This document shows, in pieces, positions 55,979-64,000 of a stretch of 64,000 bases of DNA. The DNA lies in NCBI GenBank assembly GCA_947034885.2, contig OX344751.2, forward strand, positions 47,298,260 through 47,362,259, read 5' to 3'. Numbering within the stretch: the first letter of the stretch is position 1; each line of letters begins with the position of its first letter. The notes beneath the pieces were generated by a model, which was not told the origin of the DNA, did no database searches, and saw nothing but the letters and a program-made list of their open reading frames with translations. The position numbers and the translations under genes were made by a program. Origin of the DNA: Thuidium tamariscinum. Taxonomy: Eukaryota; Streptophyta; Bryopsida; Hypnales; Thuidiaceae.

Positions 55979-56632
55979 CTATGCAATAGATCGAATGTGT
56001 ACTCTCCACTCTGCCCCATACAAGCCTAGATAGTGACGAGCTGCGCCTACACGATCAGTGTAGATGCCCCTCTTCGGGAGGTAATGACCACCCGTGGTAC
56101 TCCTTAGCAGGAGCCCTGAAACAGTACGATCTCGAACTCTACCCTGAAGGGCCCAATCCGCATGATGGAGGAAATCATGGATCAGAGGTCGGAGCTCAGG
56201 ACTATCCAATTCTACGCCCTCGTATGAAAACCCTAAGTCCATAGTAACCTCAAGTCTAGATGCATCTGCAGCAGCTGCCGCTACAGCCCAATCACGTGCC
56301 TGCTGTAGCTGACGTCTCATGTATCTGCCACTCCACCCAAAAGCCTGACGAGCAAACGTCAAAGTACTCTGAATCTCCAACGATGGATCACGCTCGTTCC
56401 TGCCATGGACCATCTCTGCCAGTGCTGCCATAAAGCCCTGACAACCCTGCAAAATGAACTCAGCAGTAGCCACCTTCGTGTCGAAGGATCCACCTAGCGC
56501 TCTCTCGAGGCCTGCAATGCTGAACAAGTCGTGCTCGCTGCAGAGTCGCCGTCCGTCGATCACCATCTCTGTCTGCACTGTGAGCTGGATCCGAATGCCT
56601 GACAGATGACTAAGGCGCACCTCATCCGTCAT
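55979..56632 (-). CDS. Array unit 3, downstream frame (217 aa)
   Basis: Same protein with Gln at residue 16 (codon CAG, G at plus-strand 56587). This variant is shared by units 4 and 5. Confidence 0.75.
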   Translation of the reverse strand: MTDEVRLSHLSGIRIQLTVQTEMVIDGRRLCSEHDLFSIAGLERALGGSFDTKVATAEFILQGCQGFMAALAEMVHGRNERDPSLEIQSTLTFARQAFGWSGRYMRRQLQQARDWAVAAAAADASRLEVTMDLGFSYEGVELDSPELRPLIHDFLHHADWALQGRVRDRTVSGLLLRSTTGGHYLPKRGIYTDRVGAARHYLGLYGAEWRVHIRSIA

Positions 56633-56638
56633 ATCTGC

Positions 56639-58072
56639 TCAACGCTGTAACAGATCTTGTAACTGTCGCACTCGAGTGCGGATGGTGAACGTCGTGGTAG
56701 GTATGTCATCAAGGAACCGACGGGGTATCGTGGCTAAGATATCGTGACAGAGCTCCTGATAGACCTTGACCTTCGCTAAACGAAGGTCATGGAGTGGTCT
56801 GCACTCTACTGATCCAAAGCCCTGCTGGACGCACATCTCGTGTACTAAGCCCTCTCTGAATCTAGACGCACGATACTGCTCATCGCTGAATCTAAAGAAC
56901 AGTAGTCCATCTGTAGGAATCCGAACCCCGTAATCGAAGACGTTCCGCCCGATCGGAACGTATGAGCCCATCTGCTCACGATATCGCTGTATGAAGCGAT
57001 CTATCATGGGCTCAACGGTCGGAATAGACCACTTCATGCCAAAGAAGGAAACTCGGCACAATCTGGCTCCCAAAGAGTGGAGAGCCTCGGACATGGCCGA
57101 GACGGGGACATTGACTTGGCTCCTAGCCAGTGTCAAACTGTCAGGAGCACAAGTCAATGTCATGGCAAAGTGAACACGGAGGATATCCACCAAAGAGGCC
57201 TTAAAGGCCTCTCTATCCTCGTCAAGGTTCCCTGCATAAACCTTGACCACTATCGGATCGGAAATGACATGGAGCCAATCCACAAACTCTGGAAGATCCC
57301 TAACAGGAATCTTCCGACTCGCTGGACGAGCCATGATGCCAAACAACGCTGGCAAATCCAATGTCAACATCGTGAAGCAAGCTGCGTCTAAATCTAGACT
57401 ATGTGGGTCGTTCACCCCTAGATCCTCCGTGGACGGTCCAGAAAGTGGAGGGAAACGAGTGCATCCTGTAGATCTATCCCTAGCTAGCGCTATACGAGGA
57501 TATAAACGACGTACAGTAGAGCCTGGCAGACTCTGAGGAGCTGGTGCCTGAGCTCGACGAGGTCGTACAGCTCGAGCAGGTGGCACATCCTCGTCATCAC
57601 TACTATCACCGATAATCAACATCCTAGCCCTTCGAACTACTCGGCGATGCACTGGAGCAGCTAACGGTGACAAAATAGGGGCAGAAAGGATTGGTGACTG
57701 GACTGGAGAAACAGGTGACTGGACTAGAGAAACTAGTGGCTGGACTGGAGAAACCGGTAACTGGACTACAGAAACTAGTACATCCGAAACCATAGAAGGC
57801 ACTAGCTGGATGACAAGACCAGAACGTCGACTACGTACAACATCCATAACAGTACGTGGTATAACTGGACCACGTACTGGTAACTGGACTGGAGAAACAG
57901 GAACATCCTCCTCTACAGAAGGCACTGGCTGGATGACAAGACCGGAACGTCGACTGCGTACAACATCCATAACAGTACGTGGTATAACTGGACCACGTAC
58001 GGATGACTCCAATCCACTAATAAACGCCTCATCATCCGAACTACTAAGGTCGATGATATCTGTCATCTCCAT
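56639..58072 (-). CDS. Array unit 3, upstream frame (477 aa)
   Basis: Identical translation to units 1 and 2; ends with UGA at 56639-56641. Confidence 0.8.
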   Translation of the reverse strand: MEMTDIIDLSSSDDEAFISGLESSVRGPVIPRTVMDVVRSRRSGLVIQPVPSVEEDVPVSPVQLPVRGPVIPRTVMDVVRSRRSGLVIQLVPSMVSDVLVSVVQLPVSPVQPLVSLVQSPVSPVQSPILSAPILSPLAAPVHRRVVRRARMLIIGDSSDDEDVPPARAVRPRRAQAPAPQSLPGSTVRRLYPRIALARDRSTGCTRFPPLSGPSTEDLGVNDPHSLDLDAACFTMLTLDLPALFGIMARPASRKIPVRDLPEFVDWLHVISDPIVVKVYAGNLDEDREAFKASLVDILRVHFAMTLTCAPDSLTLARSQVNVPVSAMSEALHSLGARLCRVSFFGMKWSIPTVEPMIDRFIQRYREQMGSYVPIGRNVFDYGVRIPTDGLLFFRFSDEQYRASRFREGLVHEMCVQQGFGSVECRPLHDLRLAKVKVYQELCHDILATIPRRFLDDIPTTTFTIRTRVRQLQDLLQR

Positions 58073-58412
58073 AGCGCCTAAATACTATATACGATCGAAA
58101 TCTCCTCGAAAAATCACTGAAAAAGCACTCCCTAAACCCCTAAATCGGAAGAAAAATGACCAAAAATCCACCCAACACCCCACAACACCCTAAAATCAGC
58201 AAGGCAAAATGAAATAATTCTAAACCCAAAAACGCATCCCCAAACTCCTAAACCTTGGAAATGTAAACCTTAATCAAGAACCCTAAATATAGACCCATAA
58301 AATTCTTAAATTGGCCATCATATGCCTTCCAAAACAATTAACCCAAACACCCAAAATACCCAACAATGAAAAGCAAATACCCCCCAAAAATAACTAACAC
58401 CCCTTACCTCAA

Positions 58413-58478
58413 GTTTAGGGTTTAGGGTTTAGGGTTTAGGGTTAGGGTTTAGGGTTTAGGGTTTAGGGTTTTAGGGTT
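58413..58478 (+). repeat. Interstitial telomere-repeat tract 3 (66 bp)
   Basis: Same length and variant pattern as tract 2. Confidence 0.95.
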
Positions 58479-59310
58479 ACAAGGGCATCCCCGAATTTTT
58501 GACATGTTTTTTTTGAGCTAGGATTTTGGCTACCCCCCCATTTAGGGGTAGGGCCTATCCAATGGTGCAAAAAACCACCATTACACTATCACGGATTGGG
58601 AGATATAGCAACTTGGACTTTTAGAGGGTGAGTTGACTTTCTTTAGGGTAATGTATTTTGAAGTTTTGAGAAGACCTACCCCCCTATTTGTGGGTATTGT
58701 GAATCCAATGGTGGTGTTGGTTTCCCCAAAAGAGTTTAGGGTTGAAAGTTATAAGAGTTTCAAAAGTAGCAAATAGGGTTGGTATCTTTTTAGGGTTTAG
58801 GTATTTTTAGGGTTTCAAGGTACCTACCCCCCCATTTTCAAGGGTTGTGAACACAATGGAGTAAAGAAAATCCATTAGAGTGGGCTTAGTTTGGGAGATA
58901 TGGCCTATTTGACCTCAAAGTTGACTTTTTGAAGATGGATGATTTCGAAAGTTTGACCTAAAGCAATGTTGTAAGTTTAGGAGTGGGTGTTTAGAATTTG
59001 TATCCCACTTGGTGATTGGACCTTGTATGCATGAGTTATGGATGGATGAAGGTAGGTTGTTATTTGGAAACTTCATCCGTCCATAAGTTCTTCATACAAT
59101 GTCCAATTGAAGAGTTTTTTATCATTTTAGAGAGCCCTTGAGTATATTTAGAATAAGGTATTTAGAGTATAAATTATGAATGTTTTTTTAGGTGTGGCAA
59201 ATTAAGAGGACTTGTTGGAAACTAGAAAAGTATAGAAAAATGTATATATATAATAGAAAAAAATATCCGAATATGTAATCAAAAAAATATAGAGAGTGGT
59301 ATGTATCGAT

Positions 59311-59964
59311 CTATGCAATAGATCGAATGTGTACTCTCCACTCTGCCCCATACAAGCCTAGATAGTGACGAGCTGCGCCTACACGATCAGTGTAGATGCC
59401 CCTCTTCGGGAGGTAATGACCACCCGTGGTACTCCTTAGCAGGAGCCCTGAAACAGTACGATCTCGAACTCTACCCTGAAGGGCCCAATCCGCATGATGG
59501 AGGAAATCATGGATCAGAGGTCGGAGCTCAGGACTATCCAATTCTACGCCCTCGTATGAAAACCCTAAGTCCATAGTAACCTCAAGTCTAGATGCATCTG
59601 CAGCAGCTGCCGCTACAGCCCAATCACGTGCCTGCTGTAGCTGACGTCTCATGTATCTGCCACTCCACCCAAAAGCCTGACGAGCAAACGTCAAAGTACT
59701 CTGAATCTCCAACGATGGATCACGCTCGTTCCTGCCATGGACCATCTCTGCCAGTGCTGCCATAAAGCCCTGACAACCCTGCAAAATGAACTCAGCAGTA
59801 GCCACCTTCGTGTCGAAGGATCCACCTAGCGCTCTCTCGAGGCCTGCAATGCTGAACAAGTCGTGCTCGCTGCAGAGTCGCCGTCCGTCGATCACCATCT
59901 CTGTCTGCACTGTGAGCTGGATCCGAATGCCTGACAGATGACTAAGGCGCACCTCATCCGTCAT
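59311..59964 (-). CDS. Array unit 4, downstream frame (217 aa)
   Basis: Same protein, Gln variant at residue 16. Confidence 0.75.
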   Translation of the reverse strand: MTDEVRLSHLSGIRIQLTVQTEMVIDGRRLCSEHDLFSIAGLERALGGSFDTKVATAEFILQGCQGFMAALAEMVHGRNERDPSLEIQSTLTFARQAFGWSGRYMRRQLQQARDWAVAAAAADASRLEVTMDLGFSYEGVELDSPELRPLIHDFLHHADWALQGRVRDRTVSGLLLRSTTGGHYLPKRGIYTDRVGAARHYLGLYGAEWRVHIRSIA

Positions 59965-59970
59965 ATCTGC

Positions 59971-61404
59971 TCAACGCTGTAACAGATCTTGTAACTGTCG
60001 CACTCGAGTGCGGATGGTGAACGTCGTGGTAGGTATGTCATCAAGGAACCGACGGGGTATCGTGGCTAAGATATCGTGACAGAGCTCCTGATAGACCTTG
60101 ACCTTCGCTAAACGAAGGTCATGGAGTGGTCTGCACTCTACTGATCCAAAGCCCTGCTGGACGCACATCTCGTGTACTAAGCCCTCTCTGAATCTAGACG
60201 CACGATACTGCTCATCGCTGAATCTAAAGAACAGTAGTCCATCTGTAGGAATCCGAACCCCGTAATCGAAGACGTTCCGCCCGATCGGAACGTATGAGCC
60301 CATCTGCTCACGATATCGCTGTATGAAGCGATCTATCATGGGCTCAACGGTCGGAATAGACCACTTCATGCCAAAGAAGGAAACTCGGCACAATCTGGCT
60401 CCCAAAGAGTGGAGAGCCTCGGACATGGCCGAGACGGGGACATTGACTTGGCTCCTAGCCAGTGTCAAACTGTCAGGAGCACAAGTCAATGTCATGGCAA
60501 AGTGAACACGGAGGATATCCACCAAAGAGGCCTTAAAGGCCTCTCTATCCTCGTCAAGGTTCCCTGCATAAACCTTGACCACTATCGGATCGGAAATGAC
60601 ATGGAGCCAATCCACAAACTCTGGAAGATCCCTAACAGGAATCTTCCGACTCGCTGGACGAGCCATGATGCCAAACAACGCTGGCAAATCCAATGTCAAC
60701 ATCGTGAAGCAAGCTGCGTCTAAATCTAGACTATGTGGGTCGTTCACCCCTAGATCCTCCGTGGACGGTCCAGAAAGTGGAGGGAAACGAGTGCATCCTG
60801 TAGATCTATCCCTAGCTAGCGCTATACGAGGATATAAACGACGTACAGTAGAGCCTGGCAGACTCTGAGGAGCTGGTGCCTGAGCTCGACGAGGTCGTAC
60901 AGCTCGAGCAGGTGGCACATCCTCGTCATCACTACTATCACCGATAATCAACATCCTAGCCCTTCGAACTACTCGGCGATGCACTGGAGCAGCTAACGGT
61001 GACAAAATAGGGGCAGAAAGGATTGGTGACTGGACTGGAGAAACAGGTGACTGGACTAGAGAAACTAGTGGCTGGACTGGAGAAACCGGTAACTGGACTA
61101 CAGAAACTAGTACATCCGAAACCATAGAAGGCACTAGCTGGATGACAAGACCAGAACGTCGACTACGTACAACATCCATAACAGTACGTGGTATAACTGG
61201 ACCACGTACTGGTAACTGGACTGGAGAAACAGGAACATCCTCCTCTACAGAAGGCACTGGCTGGATGACAAGACCGGAACGTCGACTGCGTACAACATCC
61301 ATAACAGTACGTGGTATAACTGGACCACGTACGGATGACTCCAATCCACTAATAAACGCCTCATCATCCGAACTACTAAGGTCGATGATATCTGTCATCT
61401 CCAT
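59971..61404 (-). CDS. Array unit 4, upstream frame (477 aa)
   Basis: Identical translation to the other full copies; ends with UGA at 59971-59973. Confidence 0.8.
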   Translation of the reverse strand: MEMTDIIDLSSSDDEAFISGLESSVRGPVIPRTVMDVVRSRRSGLVIQPVPSVEEDVPVSPVQLPVRGPVIPRTVMDVVRSRRSGLVIQLVPSMVSDVLVSVVQLPVSPVQPLVSLVQSPVSPVQSPILSAPILSPLAAPVHRRVVRRARMLIIGDSSDDEDVPPARAVRPRRAQAPAPQSLPGSTVRRLYPRIALARDRSTGCTRFPPLSGPSTEDLGVNDPHSLDLDAACFTMLTLDLPALFGIMARPASRKIPVRDLPEFVDWLHVISDPIVVKVYAGNLDEDREAFKASLVDILRVHFAMTLTCAPDSLTLARSQVNVPVSAMSEALHSLGARLCRVSFFGMKWSIPTVEPMIDRFIQRYREQMGSYVPIGRNVFDYGVRIPTDGLLFFRFSDEQYRASRFREGLVHEMCVQQGFGSVECRPLHDLRLAKVKVYQELCHDILATIPRRFLDDIPTTTFTIRTRVRQLQDLLQR

Positions 61405-61744
61405 AGCGCCTAAATACTATATACGATCGAAATCTCCTCGAAAAATCACTGAAAAAGCACTCCCTAAACCCCTAAATCGGAAGAAAAATGACCAAAAATC
61501 CACCCAACACCCCACAACACCCTAAAATCAGCAAGGCAAAATGAAATAATTCTAAACCCAAAAACGCATCCCCAAACTCCTAAACCTTGGAAATGTAAAC
61601 CTTAATCAAGAACCCTAAATATAGACCCATAAAATTCTTAAATTGGCCATCATATGCCTTCCAAAACAATTAACCCAAACACCCAAAATACCCAACAATG
61701 AAAAGCAAATACCCCCCAAAAATAACTAACACCCCTTACCTCAA

Positions 61745-61810
61745 GTTTAGGGTTTAGGGTTTAGGGTTTAGGGTTAGGGTTTAGGGTTTAGGGTTTAGGG
61801 TTTTAGGGTT
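61745..61810 (+). repeat. Interstitial telomere-repeat tract 4 (66 bp)
   Basis: Same length and variant pattern as tracts 2 and 3. Confidence 0.95.
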
Positions 61811-62642
61811 ACAAGGGCATCCCCGAATTTTTGACATGTTTTTTTTGAGCTAGGATTTTGGCTACCCCCCCATTTAGGGGTAGGGCCTATCCAATGGTGC
61901 AAAAAACCACCATTACACTATCACGGATTGGGAGATATAGCAACTTGGACTTTTAGAGGGTGAGTTGACTTTCTTTAGGGTAATGTATTTTGAAGTTTTG
62001 AGAAGACCTACCCCCCTATTTGTGGGTATTGTGAATCCAATGGTGGTGTTGGTTTCCCCAAAAGAGTTTAGGGTTGAAAGTTATAAGAGTTTCAAAAGTA
62101 GCAAATAGGGTTGGTATCTTTTTAGGGTTTAGGTATTTTTAGGGTTTCAAGGTACCTACCCCCCCATTTTCAAGGGTTGTGAACACAATGGAGTAAAGAA
62201 AATCCATTAGAGTGGGCTTAGTTTGGGAGATATGGCCTATTTGACCTCAAAGTTGACTTTTTGAAGATGGATGATTTCGAAAGTTTGACCTAAAGCAATG
62301 TTGTAAGTTTAGGAGTGGGTGTTTAGAATTTGTATCCCACTTGGTGATTGGACCTTGTATGCATGAGTTATGGATGGATGAAGGTAGGTTGTTATTTGGA
62401 AACTTCATCCGTCCATAAGTTCTTCATACAATGTCCAATTGAAGAGTTTTTTATCATTTTAGAGAGCCCTTGAGTATATTTAGAATAAGGTATTTAGAGT
62501 ATAAATTATGAATGTTTTTTTAGGTGTGGCAAATTAAGAGGACTTGTTGGAAACTAGAAAAGTATAGAAAAATGTATATATATAATAGAAAAAAATATCC
62601 GAATATGTAATCAAAAAAATATAGAGAGTGGTATGTATCGAT

Positions 62643-63296
62643 CTATGCAATAGATCGAATGTGTACTCTCCACTCTGCCCCATACAAGCCTAGATAGTGA
62701 CGAGCTGCGCCTACACGATCAGTGTAGATGCCCCTCTTCGGGAGGTAATGACCACCCGTGGTACTCCTTAGCAGGAGCCCTGAAACAGTACGATCTCGAA
62801 CTCTACCCTGAAGGGCCCAATCCGCATGATGGAGGAAATCATGGATCAGAGGTCGGAGCTCAGGACTATCCAATTCTACGCCCTCGTATGAAAACCCTAA
62901 GTCCATAGTAACCTCAAGTCTAGATGCATCTGCAGCAGCTGCCGCTACAGCCCAATCACGTGCCTGCTGTAGCTGACGTCTCATGTATCTGCCACTCCAC
63001 CCAAAAGCCTGACGAGCAAACGTCAAAGTACTCTGAATCTCCAACGATGGATCACGCTCGTTCCTGCCATGGACCATCTCTGCCAGTGCTGCCATAAAGC
63101 CCTGACAACCCTGCAAAATGAACTCAGCAGTAGCCACCTTCGTGTCGAAGGATCCACCTAGCGCTCTCTCGAGGCCTGCAATGCTGAACAAGTCGTGCTC
63201 GCTGCAGAGTCGCCGTCCGTCGATCACCATCTCTGTCTGCACTGTGAGCTGGATCCGAATGCCTGACAGATGACTAAGGCGCACCTCATCCGTCAT
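62643..63296 (-). CDS. Array unit 5, downstream frame (217 aa)
   Basis: Same protein, Gln variant at residue 16. Confidence 0.75.
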   Translation of the reverse strand: MTDEVRLSHLSGIRIQLTVQTEMVIDGRRLCSEHDLFSIAGLERALGGSFDTKVATAEFILQGCQGFMAALAEMVHGRNERDPSLEIQSTLTFARQAFGWSGRYMRRQLQQARDWAVAAAAADASRLEVTMDLGFSYEGVELDSPELRPLIHDFLHHADWALQGRVRDRTVSGLLLRSTTGGHYLPKRGIYTDRVGAARHYLGLYGAEWRVHIRSIA

Positions 63297-63302
63297 ATCT
63301 GC

Positions 63303-64000
63303 TCAACGCTGTAACAGATCTTGTAACTGTCGCACTCGAGTGCGGATGGTGAACGTCGTGGTAGGTATGTCATCAAGGAACCGACGGGGTATCGTGGCTA
63401 AGATATCGTGACAGAGCTCCTGATAGACCTTGACCTTCGCTAAACGAAGGTCATGGAGTGGTCTGCACTCTACTGATCCAAAGCCCTGCTGGACGCACAT
63501 CTCGTGTACTAAGCCCTCTCTGAATCTAGACGCACGATACTGCTCATCGCTGAATCTAAAGAACAGTAGTCCATCTGTAGGAATCCGAACCCCGTAATCG
63601 AAGACGTTCCGCCCGATCGGAACGTATGAGCCCATCTGCTCACGATATCGCTGTATGAAGCGATCTATCATGGGCTCAACGGTCGGAATAGACCACTTCA
63701 TGCCAAAGAAGGAAACTCGGCACAATCTGGCTCCCAAAGAGTGGAGAGCCTCGGACATGGCCGAGACGGGGACATTGACTTGGCTCCTAGCCAGTGTCAA
63801 ACTGTCAGGAGCACAAGTCAATGTCATGGCAAAGTGAACACGGAGGATATCCACCAAAGAGGCCTTAAAGGCCTCTCTATCCTCGTCAAGGTTCCCTGCA
63901 TAAACCTTGACCACTATCGGATCGGAAATGACATGGAGCCAATCCACAAACTCTGGAAGATCCCTAACAGGAATCTTCCGACTCGCTGGACGAGCCATGA
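63303..64000 (-). CDS. Array unit 5, upstream frame, partial
   Basis: The C-terminal ~231 residues of the 477-codon frame. The 5' part lies beyond the window, so the array continues to the right. Confidence 0.8.
   Translation of the reverse strand, partial: MARPASRKIPVRDLPEFVDWLHVISDPIVVKVYAGNLDEDREAFKASLVDILRVHFAMTLTCAPDSLTLARSQVNVPVSAMSEALHSLGARLCRVSFFGMKWSIPTVEPMIDRFIQRYREQMGSYVPIGRNVFDYGVRIPTDGLLFFRFSDEQYRASRFREGLVHEMCVQQGFGSVECRPLHDLRLAKVKVYQELCHDILATIPRRFLDDIPTTTFTIRTRVRQLQDLLQR

Larger units (their letters stand above)
48434..64000. repeat. Head-to-tail array of a 3.32-3.33-kb telomere-repeat-bearing unit
   Basis: The anchor word GACATG after the telomeric tract occurs at 48520, 51837, 55169, 58501 and 61833. 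Periods are therefore 3317, 3332, 3332 and 3332, and the fifth unit is cut by the window edge. On the plus strand each unit holds: a TTTAGGG tract, ~0.8 kb of non-coding DNA, the stop-codon end of a minus-strand 217-codon frame, the 477-codon frame, and ~0.35 kb of leader leading to the next tract. By eye the copies are nearly identical. I see one coding change (Lys/Gln in the 217-codon frame: T at 49938 and 53255, G at 56587 and the equivalent positions downstream). The 15-bp length difference lies in the telomeric tract. The left edge shows a short duplication of GGGTTACAAGGGCATCCCCG around the first tract. Confidence 0.97.

Overview
The window looks like nuclear DNA from a land plant with a large, repeat-rich genome, most likely a gymnosperm or another non-flowering lineage. 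The species cannot be fixed from the sequence. The evidence is Arabidopsis-type telomere repeats (TTTAGGG), a decayed Ty3/Gypsy element with a tRNA-Asp primer-binding site, plant gene fragments that keep introns (ZF-HD, C2-domain, Rrp9/YAO-like), a mitochondrial rRNA scrap, and long AT-rich stretches filled with old transposons. There is no prokaryotic gene organisation.

Layout. 1-7 kb: AT-rich DNA with a 1.1-kb inverted-repeat element (677-1776), a small acidic reading frame with a 12-bp minisatellite (1862-2266), an array of eleven near-palindromes at about 91-bp spacing (3318-4220), and a broken transposon-like gene (4591-5960). 7.1-14.4 kb: a minus-strand Gypsy element. It keeps an LTR, polypurine tract, primer-binding site and integrase, has lost gag to RNase H, and carries a 785-codon frame in the envelope-like position that is split by one UAG. 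The whole element is strikingly rich in the hexamer CTATAG. 14.4-36.7 kb: nested copies of a short transposon family with TTAA targets and CCCC...GGGG ends, including one filled/empty site pair, plus a CACTA-like foldback MITE and dispersed double-hairpin repeats. 36.7-45.5 kb: a GC-richer patchwork of unrelated gene fragments in both orientations. 46.4-47.6 kb: a three-exon gene with zinc fingers and the start of a TET/JBP-like 2-oxoglutarate oxygenase fold, cut short at a 36-bp direct repeat.

48.4-64 kb (runs off the right edge): the most striking region. It is a head-to-tail array of a 3.32-3.33-kb unit, four full copies and a partial fifth, with an interstitial TTTAGGG tract in each unit. 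Every unit carries on the minus strand a 477-codon frame, one in-frame UGA, and a 217-codon frame. A 10-bp stem-loop begins 7 nt after the UGA, an arrangement known from programmed stop-codon readthrough. The AAACCCTAA-rich tract lies directly upstream of the 477-codon frame, and a plausible 5' leader intron lies between them. The layout resembles yeast Y' subtelomeric elements: a coding unit amplified in tandem and separated by telomere repeats. I recognise neither protein. The copies are almost identical, so the amplification or homogenisation is recent, or the assembly has collapsed or expanded here.
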